Counted from the stretch's first letter, positions 28,472-38,709 are shown. The stretch: 53,324 bases of DNA from Anabaenopsis elenkinii CCIBt3563 (GCF_015245355.1 NZ_CP063311.1:708620-761943); one strand, 5' to 3'. Notes: generated from the letters alone by a model not told the origin. Translations and numbers: made by a program.

Positions 28472-28971
28472 TTATACTCCCCCCTTCCCAATGCTATCCA
28501 TTACCCGGATCTTTCTTAACATTCGTGAGAGCGATCGCTCGCAAACCCCCAAACCTTAATCCTCCGTTGATGATTCTCAATAAAATAAGGGTTTTATCAA
28601 GAATAATAAGGTACATTTTGTCAAGAGTAGGTAAATTTTCAAGCCTTGAAACCATTGCCACATAAATGTTTCAAGATTGTTAAGAAAGATGTGAGTAATG
28701 AATAGCTTCCCAATGGGAGGGGGTGATTCAGGAATTGGCCTTGAAAACAGATTTCTTTAACTAAACTCGCATAATTCCCCGTTCATAGGTCTTGGCGGCT
28801 ACAGCAACACCTGCATCTGTAAAGATAGCTACAATCAACTTATTTACTAAATCACATTGTGATATTAAACCATATTGATGAATTGTCAGCGCGATCGCAT
28901 CTCAACTACCTTCAGGTAACTGCTAACAATACTAGGATGGTTATAATCTTTGACACTGAGTAGGAAAACCG
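28472..28971. other. Intergenic region with tab2 relic
   Basis: A 500-bp gap between metH and the dipeptidase gene. It contains HIP1 sites, AT-rich sequence and, on the minus strand, a short decayed copy of the tab2 3' region. No intact gene is visible. Confidence 0.5.
28768..28887 (-). pseudogene. Decayed fragment of a second tab2 gene
   Basis: Read on the minus strand this stretch gives QYGLISQCDLVNKLIVAIFT followed by DAGVAVAAKTYERG, then a stop. The intact tab2 product has HGLILEAGLVDRWILATFT then DADVVAAAKTYQQRQ at the equivalent place. The nucleotides also align clearly with 21795-21910. Both ends of the gene are missing. Confidence 0.8.
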
Positions 28972-29688
28972 ATGAGACCTTATCACCAAGTGCCTATAGT
29001 AGAATGCGGTGAACCACTTGTGGCAATTCCTTTGCAATTATTTGCAGTGGAATCTCCCCATCCTTATGAAAAATTGGGCGCACCCTACGAGGGATATTCC
29101 CCTTATTATTTGCGGGAAAGTGTGGTAAAAAATTTAGTTCAAGCCCAAAATTATTTACAAGAAATTCATCCCGGTTGGTATATCCAGATTTTTGATGCTT
29201 ATCGCCCTGTGGCTGTGCAACAATTTATGGTAGATTACAGCTTTGCTCAAGCTTTACAACAGCAGGGATTAACTGAGGTGGAGTTATCACCACCACAACT
29301 ACAAGCAATTTGGGAGTCAGTTTATCAAATTTGGGCTGTACCCAGTTGGGATGAAAAAACTCCCCCACCCCACAGTACGGGTGCTGCTGTAGATATAACA
29401 TTGGTGGATGATAGGGGGGAAATAGTCGATATGGGTTCCCCTATTGATGAGTTGTCAGAGCGATCGCACCCCGACTACTATCTTGATAGTCACCACCCAC
29501 AAGCAGCAACATATCACGCCCATCGGCAATTATTGTATAATGTGATGTTAAAAGCTGGATTTCAACGCAACCCTAGGGAATGGTGGCATTTTTCCTTGGG
29601 TGACCAGATGTGGGCTTGGTTGTATAATCAAAGTAATCCGGCTGATTTTTTCACAGCGCGTTATGGCCGGAAAATATTTGACCCTTGA
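28972..29688 (+). CDS. D-alanyl-D-alanine dipeptidase (VanX/DdpX-like, M15D)
   Basis: 238 residues. The zinc site is formed by H134 (PHSTGAAVD), D141 and H206, with Glu203 as the general base (EWWHF) and the conserved substrate Arg78 in DAYRP. This is the M15D peptidase pattern. In bacteria without vancomycin resistance such enzymes recycle or remodel D-Ala-D-Ala. Its stop TGA overlaps the TTG start of the PAP/fibrillin gene, so translation is probably coupled. Confidence 0.88.
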   Translation: MRPYHQVPIVECGEPLVAIPLQLFAVESPHPYEKLGAPYEGYSPYYLRESVVKNLVQAQNYLQEIHPGWYIQIFDAYRPVAVQQFMVDYSFAQALQQQGLTEVELSPPQLQAIWESVYQIWAVPSWDEKTPPPHSTGAAVDITLVDDRGEIVDMGSPIDELSERSHPDYYLDSHHPQAATYHAHRQLLYNVMLKAGFQRNPREWWHFSLGDQMWAWLYNQSNPADFFTARYGRKIFDP

Positions 29689-30326
29689 ATAATCGACTTT
29701 TATTACAGCAAAAACTCCAAACTTCCCTAGAGGAGATACAAACTAAACGTAATCTCAGTTCTCCTCTGACTGATTTACAGTTAGGTCAAACCTTAGCTGC
29801 AGAAATTGCTCAATTAGCTACGGAACTAGAAACTTATAATCCCCATCCCCAACCTCTCCTCAATGCTACTTCTGTGCTGAATGGGGGTTGGAAGTTGCTG
29901 TACTCCACAGCTAGGGAAATCCGTTCTTTAGATTCCCTCCCCCTAGGATTACAGTTAGGTCAAGTTTATCAGGTAATTGATGTTACCAATAAACGATTTT
30001 TTAACTTAGCTCTTGTGAAACATTCTCTGGGGTTAGTTTCTGGATATGTGAAAGTAACAGCTAGTTTTGCACCAGCAACAGATCAACGCATCAACGTAGA
30101 TTTTGATCAACGCTATCTATCCATTGAGAAGATTTTGGGTTTTGATACTCCCCAACTTAACCCGTTTAAAGTAGTTCCCGCTAACAATCCTCAAGGGAGA
30201 GTCCCTACTTTAGATATTACTTATTTAGATCAAAGTTTCCGCATTGGACGGGGAGGAGATGATAGTTTATTCATTTTAAGTAAGGTTGAGGATCTAAGTC
30301 AAATTCTCAAGCATCTTGAGGATTAA
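29685..30326 (+). CDS. PAP/fibrillin family lipid-associated protein
   Basis: 213 residues. The start is TTG at 29685, overlapping the previous stop by four bases (TTGA); no ATG exists nearby that keeps the conserved N-terminus. VLNGGWKLLYSTAREIRSL and VYQVIDVTNKRFFNLA, and the C-terminal LDITYLDQSFRIGRGGDDSL, are diagnostic for plastid-lipid-associated proteins/fibrillins, which bind lipids at thylakoids and plastoglobules and help in photo-oxidative stress. The 3' end overlaps the convergent tspO gene by 20 bp. Confidence 0.88.
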   Translation: MNNRLLLQQKLQTSLEEIQTKRNLSSPLTDLQLGQTLAAEIAQLATELETYNPHPQPLLNATSVLNGGWKLLYSTAREIRSLDSLPLGLQLGQVYQVIDVTNKRFFNLALVKHSLGLVSGYVKVTASFAPATDQRINVDFDQRYLSIEKILGFDTPQLNPFKVVPANNPQGRVPTLDITYLDQSFRIGRGGDDSLFILSKVEDLSQILKHLED

Positions 30327-30780
30327 GGTTAATCATTTTCCACGTGGTATATGTACCAATGGGACTCCACAATAAATAGGGTATCAATAATACTGCTGCA
30401 ACTCTGTAAAGAGGTAAAATTGCTAGTGTCAAGATGAGACAGATGACAAAACCTGTACCACCAATAATCGTACCCACCCGCAGACTACGCAGCCAAAACA
30501 TTACCGGTGTATAGGCGATCGTGACAATTTCTAATAGTAAGTATAAACCCATGAGTAACCAAGTTCGTCCCGTACCTGGATTACTTTCCCAGACTATATA
30601 AGCTGACCAAGCACCACAAATAAATATTAAAGTCCAAATTACTGGAATTGCTCCCTCAAAGGTTAACCATCGCGGTCTACGTAAGCGCCTAAACCATTGT
30701 ACGTCGCTGGGTGTAATTAAGTTAGCTCCTAAAGCTATTAACAAAGCTACACCCCCTATAACCATCCAGGATCTGATCAT
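30307..30780 (-). CDS. tspO: TspO/MBR family protein
   Basis: 157 residues with five membrane helices. FRRLRRPRWLTFEGAIPVIW carries the conserved Pro-Trp region after helix 1, with GTGRTWLLMGLYLLLEIV, SLRVGTIIGGT and LLWSPIGTYTTW later. TspO proteins bind porphyrins and other ligands and modulate stress and tetrapyrrole signalling. Its 3' end overlaps the convergent PAP/fibrillin gene by 20 bp. Confidence 0.85.
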   Translation of the reverse strand: MIRSWMVIGGVALLIALGANLITPSDVQWFRRLRRPRWLTFEGAIPVIWTLIFICGAWSAYIVWESNPGTGRTWLLMGLYLLLEIVTIAYTPVMFWLRSLRVGTIIGGTGFVICLILTLAILPLYRVAAVLLIPYLLWSPIGTYTTWKMINLNPQDA

Positions 30781-30897
30781 CTCTTTTATCCTTTAGGATA
30801 TTCAATATTGATAAATATTAACTGCAATTCTGCCTCTGGATGATTACATTAACCACAGCAGCAAATTATCATCTAAGAAGGGGGTAGGGTGAAAAAT

Positions 30898-31485
30898 ATG
30901 GAACCAAATACAGAAGTGCGATCGCTAGCACCATCACACCACAATAGAAATAGACAGCATAAAATCGCCACTCAAATTCGCCTCACAGGGTGGATTACCC
31001 TATGGGTACAATTAGCATTAGCCCTAGTATGTAGCTTATTGCTGTTATTTGCTTCTCCCGGGCGTGAATTTGCTCAACAACCGAACCCCGGCTTAGGAAT
31101 TGGTGTATTTTGGGCTGTAAGTGTAATTTTATTATTATTATTCAGTATATTTTGGGATTTTCGTTACACCCGCATAGGTAGACGCTTAGACAATCCTAAA
31201 ACCAGTCTCCACCCCAGTAAAGCAGATACCACCAGAACCATCCGCATGGGTGTAATAGTGGGTTTACTGGGAATACTCCTGAGCATTTTAGGCGCTACTA
31301 CAAGCGTGAGTGTCCTAGTAGCAAAAGCTGTGTCCCAACCCCCAGGAGTAGCAATTACTGACCCTAACAAAATCATTCGCGCCTTGGATGTGTTTATAGT
31401 AGTCGCTAATATTAATGGTATTGCTGCTCATTTTGTTGGTACCGTTGCTTCCCTATGGTTACTGGAAAAAGTCCATCAACATTAA
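30898..31485 (+). CDS. DUF3611 family membrane protein
   Basis: About 195 residues from the ATG at 30898; a GTG at 30889 is also in frame and both lie behind a G-rich ribosome binding site. Four membrane segments: about 40-58, 70-90, 120-140 and 165-185. The segment QIRLTGWITLWVQLALALV and the FSIFWDFRYTRIGRRL loop match DUF3611, which is found in cyanobacteria and plastids. The function is unknown. The RCK/channel-like gene follows after 44 bp. Confidence 0.85.
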   Translation: MEPNTEVRSLAPSHHNRNRQHKIATQIRLTGWITLWVQLALALVCSLLLLFASPGREFAQQPNPGLGIGVFWAVSVILLLLFSIFWDFRYTRIGRRLDNPKTSLHPSKADTTRTIRMGVIVGLLGILLSILGATTSVSVLVAKAVSQPPGVAITDPNKIIRALDVFIVVANINGIAAHFVGTVASLWLLEKVHQH

Positions 31486-31529
31486 TCAGCGTAGTATAAT
31501 TAGGCAGTGAAGGTTATTTAACCAAAACA

Positions 31530-33524
31530 GTGTTGAATATCGGAAAAAATGCGGTGAATTCCCATCTTTTCTTAGTGTGTGGCTTGGGGAGCTTAGGACA
31601 GTATTGTGTCTGTGTACTCAAAGAGTTTGGGGTGAGGGTAAATGCAATTGAGTCCGTAAATCCTCAAAAGTGGGAGGTTCCCAACTTACCCAACTTGATT
31701 GACGACTTAATTATTGGTGACTGTCGCCATCCCCAAATATTACAACAAGCAGGTATTAACCAGTGTCGCGCTATTTTAATCGCTACCAGTGATGAACGTG
31801 TTAATATTGCAGTAGCATTTGCAGCGCGATCGCAAAATCCGCAAGTTAGGCTAGTTATTCGTTCCTCCCAAGATAATCTCAATCAACTACTTCGGGAAAG
31901 CCTAGGTAATTTTGTCGCCTTTGAAGCCACCCAGTTACCAGCCAAAAGTTTCGCCTTAGCCGCTTTAGGAAGCCAAACCAAAGACTTTTTCACCTTAGAT
32001 AACCGACCCATAAAAGTCAAACAAGTATTAATAAATACAGAAAACTGGTGGTTAAATTGCCAACAACTCCATGAAATCAACACCAGCTATCGCCGAATTC
32101 TCACCCACCACCGGGGAGGAAAGCTTTTACAAGAAAGATTTTACACATGGGAGCCTGATAGTCCCATCTTACCAGGAGACATTATTACTTATGTTGAAGT
32201 TAGTGATATTTTACCTTCTGCCTCCCACAAAAAACCTCAAAATATTAAACAAGTATGGCAACAAGCATTTAAAACTATCACTTGGCAAAATATACATCAC
32301 CAACTGACCCAGTTTTGGGTAAAGAGTAGCCAAACTCGCAGGGTAGTTGTCATCAGTTGTGTCGTGATGGCGAGTTTATTTTTGTGTAGTGGATTATTTT
32401 ACAAACTGCAATATCCTCAAATTAGTTGGCGAGATGCTTTCAATGTTTCTTTAGTTCTGAGCTTAGGAGGTTACGATGAACTGTTTGGCGAATTAGAAAT
32501 ACCCTTTCGAGTCCCCGACTGGTTACACTTTTTTAGTATTGCTCAGACCGTCGCCAGTACAGTTTTTGTCGGTATTCTCTATGCAGTCATGACCGAAAGA
32601 ATCTTGTCTGCAAGATTTGCATTTTTGCAACGCCGTCCACCCATACCCAAATCTGATCATGTAGTCCTGATTGGTTTAGGCAGAGTTGGTACATTAGTAG
32701 CAAATTTACTGCAAGAACTGAAACAACCACTGATAGGAGTTAATGAACATGAACTAGATACAAGTTTGTTACCACCCATACCCTTAGTTTTCGGTAACAT
32801 CAAAAATGCTCTGAAAAAAGTTAATATCACTACTGCCAAAAGTGTGATTATTGTCACCGATGATGAAGTGACAAACCTAGAAATTGCCTTGATGACCCAT
32901 GGTGTTAATCCCCAAGCATCTGTAGTAATTCGCACCGTTGATACCATCTTTAGTGAAAATGTTGCCAGATTACTACCCTATGCTAAAGTTTTAGGAGTTT
33001 ATCAATTGGCAGCCGAGGCATTTGTGGCGGCTGCATTTGGGGAAAATATTCTCAATTTGTTTCATCTCCATCACCAAACTATATTAGTGACTGAATACTT
33101 GGTGGAAACTAATGATACCCTCAACGGCAAAATATTAGCGGAAATTGCTTATGGATACGGTATAGTACCCATTCTCCACTCCAGAAATCATCAAACTACT
33201 ACCAGATTTATGCCATCTGATGACATCAAACTGGCTGTAGGGGATAGGTTAGTGGTACTGGCGACCATGGAAGGATTGCAACGGGTAGAAAACAATACTA
33301 TGCTACCACGTCAATATTTAGTGCGAGTGGAAAAGGCTATTTCAGAAGAAGCAGTTTTTGAGGGTGCGGCTTTAATTTCCCGGATATGCGGCTGTGGTAT
33401 ACCCATGGCTCGCAACCTGATGAGTCAATTACCAGCTACTTTAGAGTATCCTCTCTATAAACATCAAGCCTATCGTTTAGTGAATGAGTTACTTAAATAC
33501 CAAGTTTCGGCTTATATTCTCTAA
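31530..33524 (+). CDS. RCK/TrkA-N domain potassium-channel-like protein
   Basis: 664 residues from a TTG at 31530; a GTG at 31554 is the alternative. Order: RCK_N domain with FLVCGLGSLGQYC (14-26), RCK_C-like part to 225, membrane helix 270-290, a pore-like loop (NVSLVLSLGGYDELFG, 305-320), second helix 335-355, then a second RCK_N (HVVLIGLGRVGTLV, 377-390) and a C-terminal TrkA_C. The selectivity-filter position reads SLGGYDE rather than TVGYG, so potassium selectivity is doubtful. Two RCK units on one chain with a two-helix pore suggests a ligand- or NAD-gated cation channel. Confidence 0.82.
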   Translation: MLNIGKNAVNSHLFLVCGLGSLGQYCVCVLKEFGVRVNAIESVNPQKWEVPNLPNLIDDLIIGDCRHPQILQQAGINQCRAILIATSDERVNIAVAFAARSQNPQVRLVIRSSQDNLNQLLRESLGNFVAFEATQLPAKSFALAALGSQTKDFFTLDNRPIKVKQVLINTENWWLNCQQLHEINTSYRRILTHHRGGKLLQERFYTWEPDSPILPGDIITYVEVSDILPSASHKKPQNIKQVWQQAFKTITWQNIHHQLTQFWVKSSQTRRVVVISCVVMASLFLCSGLFYKLQYPQISWRDAFNVSLVLSLGGYDELFGELEIPFRVPDWLHFFSIAQTVASTVFVGILYAVMTERILSARFAFLQRRPPIPKSDHVVLIGLGRVGTLVANLLQELKQPLIGVNEHELDTSLLPPIPLVFGNIKNALKKVNITTAKSVIIVTDDEVTNLEIALMTHGVNPQASVVIRTVDTIFSENVARLLPYAKVLGVYQLAAEAFVAAAFGENILNLFHLHHQTILVTEYLVETNDTLNGKILAEIAYGYGIVPILHSRNHQTTTRFMPSDDIKLAVGDRLVVLATMEGLQRVENNTMLPRQYLVRVEKAISEEAVFEGAALISRICGCGIPMARNLMSQLPATLEYPLYKHQAYRLVNELLKYQVSAYIL

Positions 33525-33545
33525 CTACCCCCTAATTAGTGACCA

Positions 33546-34328
33546 ATGAATGAACCATTAATTGAACTCAAGGGTATTTCTAAGTCCTTTGGTAGCAATA
33601 AAGTCTTAGATAATGTAGATTTGACAATTTGTCGGGGGGAAGCCCTAGGGATTATTGGCCCTTCAGGAACCGGTAAATCAACGGTTTTAAGAATTATTGC
33701 GGGATTAATGGCTCCCGATAGCGGAGAAATTTATATTCAAGGGGTACGGCGAGATGGGTTAATTGAGGACAGCACCGATCCTATTAGTATTGGGATGGTG
33801 TTTCAACAGGCGGCTTTATTTGATTCCTTGACAGTAGATGAAAATGTCGGCTTTTTACTCTACCAACATTCCAAGATACCGCGATCGCGCATTCAAAAAC
33901 TGGTTAAGGAAAAATTAGAAATGGTGGGTTTATCGGGAATCAGTCATCTCTACCCCTCTGAATTATCCGGGGGAATGCGAAAACGAGTCAGTTTTGCTAG
34001 AGCCATTATTTCTCATCCTGATCATCCCACCGACGGACCACAAGTTTTACTATACGATGAACCCACAGCCGGACTTGACCCCATTGCTTCCACAGTGATT
34101 GAAGATTTAATACGTCAGTTACAATTGACACAGGGGGGGTGTGGTACTTATGCTATTGTTACTCACCAACATAGTACCATTCGCCGCACAACTGATAGAT
34201 TAGTGTTCCTTTATCAAGGTAAAGTGCAGTGGCAAGGTACAGTTAGTGATATAGATAGGACGGACAACACCTTAATTAGACAATTTATCACTGGGAGTGT
34301 ACAAGGACCAATTCAGGTGGCTGGGTAG
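33546..34328 (+). CDS. mlaF: ABC transporter ATPase, MlaF/TGD3 type
   Basis: 260 residues. Walker A GPSGTGKST (about 38-46), Q-loop VFQQAALFDSLTVDENV, signature LSGGMRKRV, Walker B VLLYDEPTAGLDP and the switch His in VTHQHS are all present. AALFDSLT and GMRKR are typical of the MlaF/Mkl group, which powers MCE-type lipid transport. It starts 21 bp after the channel-like gene and is followed after 17 bp by the MCE protein gene. The MlaE/TGD1 permease is not in this window. Confidence 0.92.
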   Translation: MNEPLIELKGISKSFGSNKVLDNVDLTICRGEALGIIGPSGTGKSTVLRIIAGLMAPDSGEIYIQGVRRDGLIEDSTDPISIGMVFQQAALFDSLTVDENVGFLLYQHSKIPRSRIQKLVKEKLEMVGLSGISHLYPSELSGGMRKRVSFARAIISHPDHPTDGPQVLLYDEPTAGLDPIASTVIEDLIRQLQLTQGGCGTYAIVTHQHSTIRRTTDRLVFLYQGKVQWQGTVSDIDRTDNTLIRQFITGSVQGPIQVAG

Positions 34329-34345
34329 TTAGATGGAGGAAAATC

Positions 34346-35668
34346 ATGCGAGATATCATAACTAGCAGCTTTGCGTCTAAGCGCACTTTACGAGAAGGCT
34401 CAGTAGGGTTGCTCATCCTCATGGGTTTGGGAGCCTTTGTCATGATTGTGCTCTGGTTGAATAGACTCACACCCGGGAAAAATTCATATAAATTCATAGT
34501 GGAATTTGCTAATGCTGGCGGTATGCAAAGAGGCGCACCAGTCCGCTATCGGGGTGTCAAAGTCGGTAATATTTCCAGGGTTCAAGCAGGGTCAAATGCT
34601 GTAGAGGTAGAAATTGAAATTGCTCCCCCTGACTTGATTATTTCCCGTGATGTCGTCATTGAAGCCAATCAGAGCGGGTTAATTAGTGAAAGTATTATCG
34701 ATATTACACCGAAAAAATCTCTACCCACTGGGGTGGCGATCGCTAAACCCCTAGATAGTAATTGCGATCAGAGCCTGATCATTTGTCATGGTTCTCGCTT
34801 ACCTGGTGACATTGGTATCAGCATTGACGAACTCATTCGTAGCTCCACCAACTTAGCCACTACATACAATGATCCGCAATTTTATCAAAGACTCAATCAA
34901 CTCCTAGAAAGCTCAACAGCAGCAGCTACTAATGTAGCAGCCCTAACTCAGGATGTACGCAAATTAACCCAAAACTTGGAACAACAACTCAATACATTTT
35001 CCGCCACCGCCAATTCAGTACAACAAGCTACAAATCAACTGACAGCATCCGCTACCAAAACAGTAGATCAATTAGGAGCGACAGCCAGTGAATTTAGTTC
35101 CACAGCCAATCAAGCTAATCGCTTATTAAACAACCTAGATGAGCTAGTGACCAGCAACCGCACTTCCTTAGTCACTGCTTTAAATAATATTACTGAAACT
35201 AGCGACCAACTTCTAGTAACAGTTAATACTATAACTCCGACAGTGAATCAACTAGCCCAAGGTGAATTACTCAAAAATTTAGAAAATCTGTCCGCCAATG
35301 CAGCCCAAGCCTCAGCTAATTTACGGGATGCTTCTCAAAGCTTAAATGACCCTCAGAACCTTCTGCTCATCCAGCAAACCTTAGACTCAGCACGGGTAAC
35401 TTTTGAAAATACCCAAAAAATTACATCAGACTTGGACGAGTTGACAGGTGACCCAGCTTTCCGGCAAAATCTCCTGCGATTGGTGAATGGTTTAAGTGGG
35501 TTAGTGTCTTCTACAGAACAGGTGCAGCAACAAGTCCAAGTAGCTACCACCTTAGACTCCCTCAGAATAGCCGCCAGCACACCTAATTTTGTACTCCCCC
35601 CATCATCATCACAAAACCTATTAAAGCAGCTGCGGGAGTATGGAGAACAAAGAAATGGGGAGGACTAA
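34346..35668 (+). CDS. MCE/MlaD family lipid-binding protein (TGD2-like)
   Basis: 440 residues. A single N-terminal membrane helix (GLLILMGLGAFVMIVLWL) precedes one MCE domain (about 45-120: YKFIVEFANAGGMQRGAPVR, YRGVKVGNISRV). The remainder is a long alpha-helical, Thr/Asn/Gln-rich coiled coil (about 165-420). In MlaD/TGD2 proteins the MCE domain forms a hexameric ring carrying lipids between membranes. A good ribosome binding site (GGAGG) precedes the ATG. The last four bases overlap the convergent DUF3288 gene. Confidence 0.9.
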   Translation: MRDIITSSFASKRTLREGSVGLLILMGLGAFVMIVLWLNRLTPGKNSYKFIVEFANAGGMQRGAPVRYRGVKVGNISRVQAGSNAVEVEIEIAPPDLIISRDVVIEANQSGLISESIIDITPKKSLPTGVAIAKPLDSNCDQSLIICHGSRLPGDIGISIDELIRSSTNLATTYNDPQFYQRLNQLLESSTAAATNVAALTQDVRKLTQNLEQQLNTFSATANSVQQATNQLTASATKTVDQLGATASEFSSTANQANRLLNNLDELVTSNRTSLVTALNNITETSDQLLVTVNTITPTVNQLAQGELLKNLENLSANAAQASANLRDASQSLNDPQNLLLIQQTLDSARVTFENTQKITSDLDELTGDPAFRQNLLRLVNGLSGLVSSTEQVQQQVQVATTLDSLRIAASTPNFVLPPSSSQNLLKQLREYGEQRNGED

Positions 35669-35961
35669 TTCCAATCTTCCTCCGGTTTTTTACCCCGACT
35701 TTGATAAATTCCCCCCCGCTGATGAATTTGGCGAGTTTTTTGCAACAGTTCCTCCTCCGTCAAACCCCACTGCTCCATGATTTGATCCAGGTCTTTTTGA
35801 ATGTCTCTCGCCCCTGGAAAGCCTTGATAACGAATTCTTAATCTAGCTAATTCTGCTAAATTGTACTCTGTTGCCCCTTGAGCGAGTAAAATGTCAATAG
35901 AGGGGCGATCGCGATTATAGAGGGGATGCTGTTGTTCTTTATCTCCGTGTGACTCTGCCAT
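35665..35961 (-). CDS. DUF3288 family protein
   Basis: 98 residues, soluble. KEQQHPLYNRDRPSIDILL, then EYNLAELARLRIRYQGFPGA and LTEEELLQKTRQIHQRGGIY match the cyanobacterial DUF3288 family over its whole length. The function is unknown. It is convergent with, and overlaps by four bases, the MlaD-type gene. Confidence 0.88.
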   Translation of the reverse strand: MAESHGDKEQQHPLYNRDRPSIDILLAQGATEYNLAELARLRIRYQGFPGARDIQKDLDQIMEQWGLTEEELLQKTRQIHQRGGIYQSRGKKPEEDWN

Positions 35962-36194
35962 GATTTATACTTGTAAGGGAGTAACTACTTGATACCAATT
36001 CTAGAGTTAAAAGTTGTTATGTTCCGCCATAATTAATCATGACGGCAACCACACCTTACCCCATACGGGTCTCACTACTGCCATGCCAATTTAAATAAAG
36101 ATACATTATCTTTAAGAAAATACAAAAAACTTTAAATGAGGGTGAATATATAGCTCACCCAACGCCCAAAGCAGCAAGGGAGCAAAAACCCATT

Positions 36195-38648
36195 ATGTTT
36201 GAACACTTCACTTCCGAAGCCATTAAAGTAATTATGTTATCCCAGGAGGAAGCACGTCGCCTGGGACACAATTTTGTAGGAACTGAACAAATTCTCCTGG
36301 GTCTAGTGGGAGAAGGGACTGGGGTTGCTGCTAAAGTACTGGCGGAATTGGGTTTGACTCTCAAGGAAGCACGTCGGGAAGTCGAAAAAATTATCGGGAG
36401 AGGTTCTGGTTTTGTACCACCAGAAATTCCCTTTACCCCCAAGGTAAAAAGCTTATTCGAGCAATCCTTTCGAGAAGCCAATAGCCTGGGACATAATTAC
36501 ATTAATACTGAACACTTACTTTTGGGATTAACTGAGTCCGGCGAAGGTGTCGCCGCCAAAGTCTTACAAAATCTCGGAGTTGACCTGAGGAATATTCGCA
36601 CAAAGGTGATCCGGCGTTTGGGTGAAGGTGGAACTGTTTTCGCCAGCACAGGGGGGACTTCCTCCCGATCCCAAAACCACACCTTGGAGGAATTTGGGAG
36701 AAACCTGACTAAATTAGCCCAGGAGGGTAAGCTTGACCCCGTAGTTGGTCGAGAAAAAGAAATTGAGCGTACTATCCAAATTCTTGGTCGCCGCACCAAG
36801 AATAATCCCGTCTTGATCGGTGAACCCGGAGTTGGTAAAACCGCGATCGCCGAAGGTCTAGCTCAACGCATCGCCCATCAGGATGCGCCGGAAATTCTCC
36901 TAGACAAGCAAGTTATCAGCCTCGATATGGGACTTTTAGTCTCCGGAACCCGGTTCCGCGGTGACTTTGAAGAACGGATCAAGAAAATTGTGGCAGAAGT
37001 CCGCGCTGCTGGAAATATCATTCTGGTAATTGACGAGGTTCACACCTTGGTGGGTGCAGGTGGTACAGAAGGCGGCTTAGATGCGGCCAACATCCTCAAA
37101 CCAGCCTTAGCACGGGGTGAACTCCAGTGTATCGGTGCAACTACTCTCAATGAGTATCGTCAATATATTGAACGTGATGCAGCCTTAGAGCGTCGTTTCC
37201 AATCCGTGCTAGTGGGAGAACCCTCAGTACAAGAAACTATTGAGATTATCTACGGCTTGCGGGGAGCTTACGAACAACACCACAAAGTACATATATCCGA
37301 TCAAGCTGTGGTGGCCGCCGCTGAGTTATCAGACCGTTACATCAGCGATCGCTTTTTACCAGACAAAGCCATTGACCTCATCGATGAAGCAGGTTCCCGG
37401 GTGCGGTTGCGCCACTCTCGTACATCTGCTAATAAAGAACTCAAACAGGAATTAGTCGGTGTCACTAAAGCCAAAGAGGAAGCAGTCAGACTGCAAAATT
37501 TTGACAGAGCATCACAACTGCGTGACGAAGAAATTAACCTCGAAGCACAACTTTACGAAATATCACAAAAAGATAATTTTGTCAACCCCCCAGTTGTGGA
37601 TGAGGAAGACATCGCTCAAATCGTCGCCTCTTGGACAGGAGTACCAGTCAACAAACTCACCGAATCTGAATCCGAGTTGCTCTTACACCTAGAAGACACA
37701 CTCCATGAGCGGTTAATTGGTCAAGAACAAGCAGTTACCGCCGTATCCCGTGCCATTCGTCGCGCTCGAGTAGGTTTAAAAAACCCCCATCGTCCCATTG
37801 CTAGTTTTATTTTCTCTGGACCCACAGGAGTGGGTAAAACAGAGTTAGCCAAATCCTTGGCCTCCTACTTCTTTGGGTCGGAAGAATCCTTGATTCGCCT
37901 CGATATGTCCGAATACATGGAGAGTCATACCGTCTCCAAACTCATCGGCTCACCTCCAGGTTACGTAGGATACGACGAAGGCGGTCAACTCACAGAAGCG
38001 GTGCGCCGCAGACCATACTCAGTCCTACTCTTCGACGAAATCGAAAAAGCGCACCCCGATGTCTTTAATATGCTGCTGCAACTCTTGGATGACGGACACC
38101 TCACAGACGCCAAAGGTCGGAAAGTGGACTTCAAAAATACCCTAATTATCCTCACTTCCAACATTGGTTCTAAGGTGATTGAAAAGGGAGGCGGTGGTTT
38201 AGGCTTTGATTTCGAGACCGAACAGGATGCTAACTATAACCGCATTCGTACCCTAGTGAATGAGGAACTTAAAGCTTACTTCCGTCCCGAATTTCTCAAC
38301 CGCTTGGATGATATTATCGTCTTCACCCAACTGGCTAAAGATGAAGTCAAGCAAATTGCTGACATCATGCTCCGGGATGTTGCTACCCGCTTGACTGAAA
38401 AAGGCATTACTTTACAAGTCACAGACCGCTTTAAAGAGCGTGTAGTCGAAGAAGGCTATAGCCCCAGTTATGGCGCTAGACCCTTACGCCGAGCCATTAT
38501 GCGCTTGTTAGAAGATCCTCTGGCTGAAGCTATGCTTTCTGGTGAAATTACCGATGGAGTCACAGCGATCGCCGATATTGACGACGACAATCATGTCACC
38601 ATACAAGGCTCACAAAAGCGAGAGTTACTCTTGGCTAATGCTGGTTAA
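36195..38648 (+). CDS. clpC: ClpC-type AAA+ unfoldase (possibly second paralogue)
   Basis: 817 residues: double Clp N-domain (1-150: [20 protein letters not shown] and a second repeat), D1 with GEPGVGKT and [13 protein letters not shown], the short UVR-like middle domain about 425-460 ([20 protein letters not shown]), D2 with GPTGVGKT and [10 protein letters not shown], and the C-terminal [20 protein letters not shown]. ClpC feeds unfolded proteins to ClpP. The N-domain deviates in places from the form I recall for the essential cyanobacterial ClpC (for example [38 protein letters not shown]), so this may be a second paralogue. An intrinsic terminator follows. Confidence 0.9.
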   Translation: MFEHFTSEAIKVIMLSQEEARRLGHNFVGTEQILLGLVGEGTGVAAKVLAELGLTLKEARREVEKIIGRGSGFVPPEIPFTPKVKSLFEQSFREANSLGHNYINTEHLLLGLTESGEGVAAKVLQNLGVDLRNIRTKVIRRLGEGGTVFASTGGTSSRSQNHTLEEFGRNLTKLAQEGKLDPVVGREKEIERTIQILGRRTKNNPVLIGEPGVGKTAIAEGLAQRIAHQDAPEILLDKQVISLDMGLLVSGTRFRGDFEERIKKIVAEVRAAGNIILVIDEVHTLVGAGGTEGGLDAANILKPALARGELQCIGATTLNEYRQYIERDAALERRFQSVLVGEPSVQETIEIIYGLRGAYEQHHKVHISDQAVVAAAELSDRYISDRFLPDKAIDLIDEAGSRVRLRHSRTSANKELKQELVGVTKAKEEAVRLQNFDRASQLRDEEINLEAQLYEISQKDNFVNPPVVDEEDIAQIVASWTGVPVNKLTESESELLLHLEDTLHERLIGQEQAVTAVSRAIRRARVGLKNPHRPIASFIFSGPTGVGKTELAKSLASYFFGSEESLIRLDMSEYMESHTVSKLIGSPPGYVGYDEGGQLTEAVRRRPYSVLLFDEIEKAHPDVFNMLLQLLDDGHLTDAKGRKVDFKNTLIILTSNIGSKVIEKGGGGLGFDFETEQDANYNRIRTLVNEELKAYFRPEFLNRLDDIIVFTQLAKDEVKQIADIMLRDVATRLTEKGITLQVTDRFKERVVEEGYSPSYGARPLRRAIMRLLEDPLAEAMLSGEITDGVTAIADIDDDNHVTIQGSQKRELLLANAG

Positions 38649-38678
38649 GACCTCAAAAGACTAATTTAATTCAGGATT

Positions 38679-38709
38679 TCCCCCGGTAATTATACCAGGG
38701 GATTTTTTA
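38679..38709 (+). terminator. Intrinsic terminator after clpC
   Basis: CCCCGGTA and TACC-A-GGGG form a stem with one bulge around an ATTA loop, followed by TTTTTTATTT. It lies about 30 bp after the clpC stop and isolates the ATPase/DUF3226 module that follows. Confidence 0.8.
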
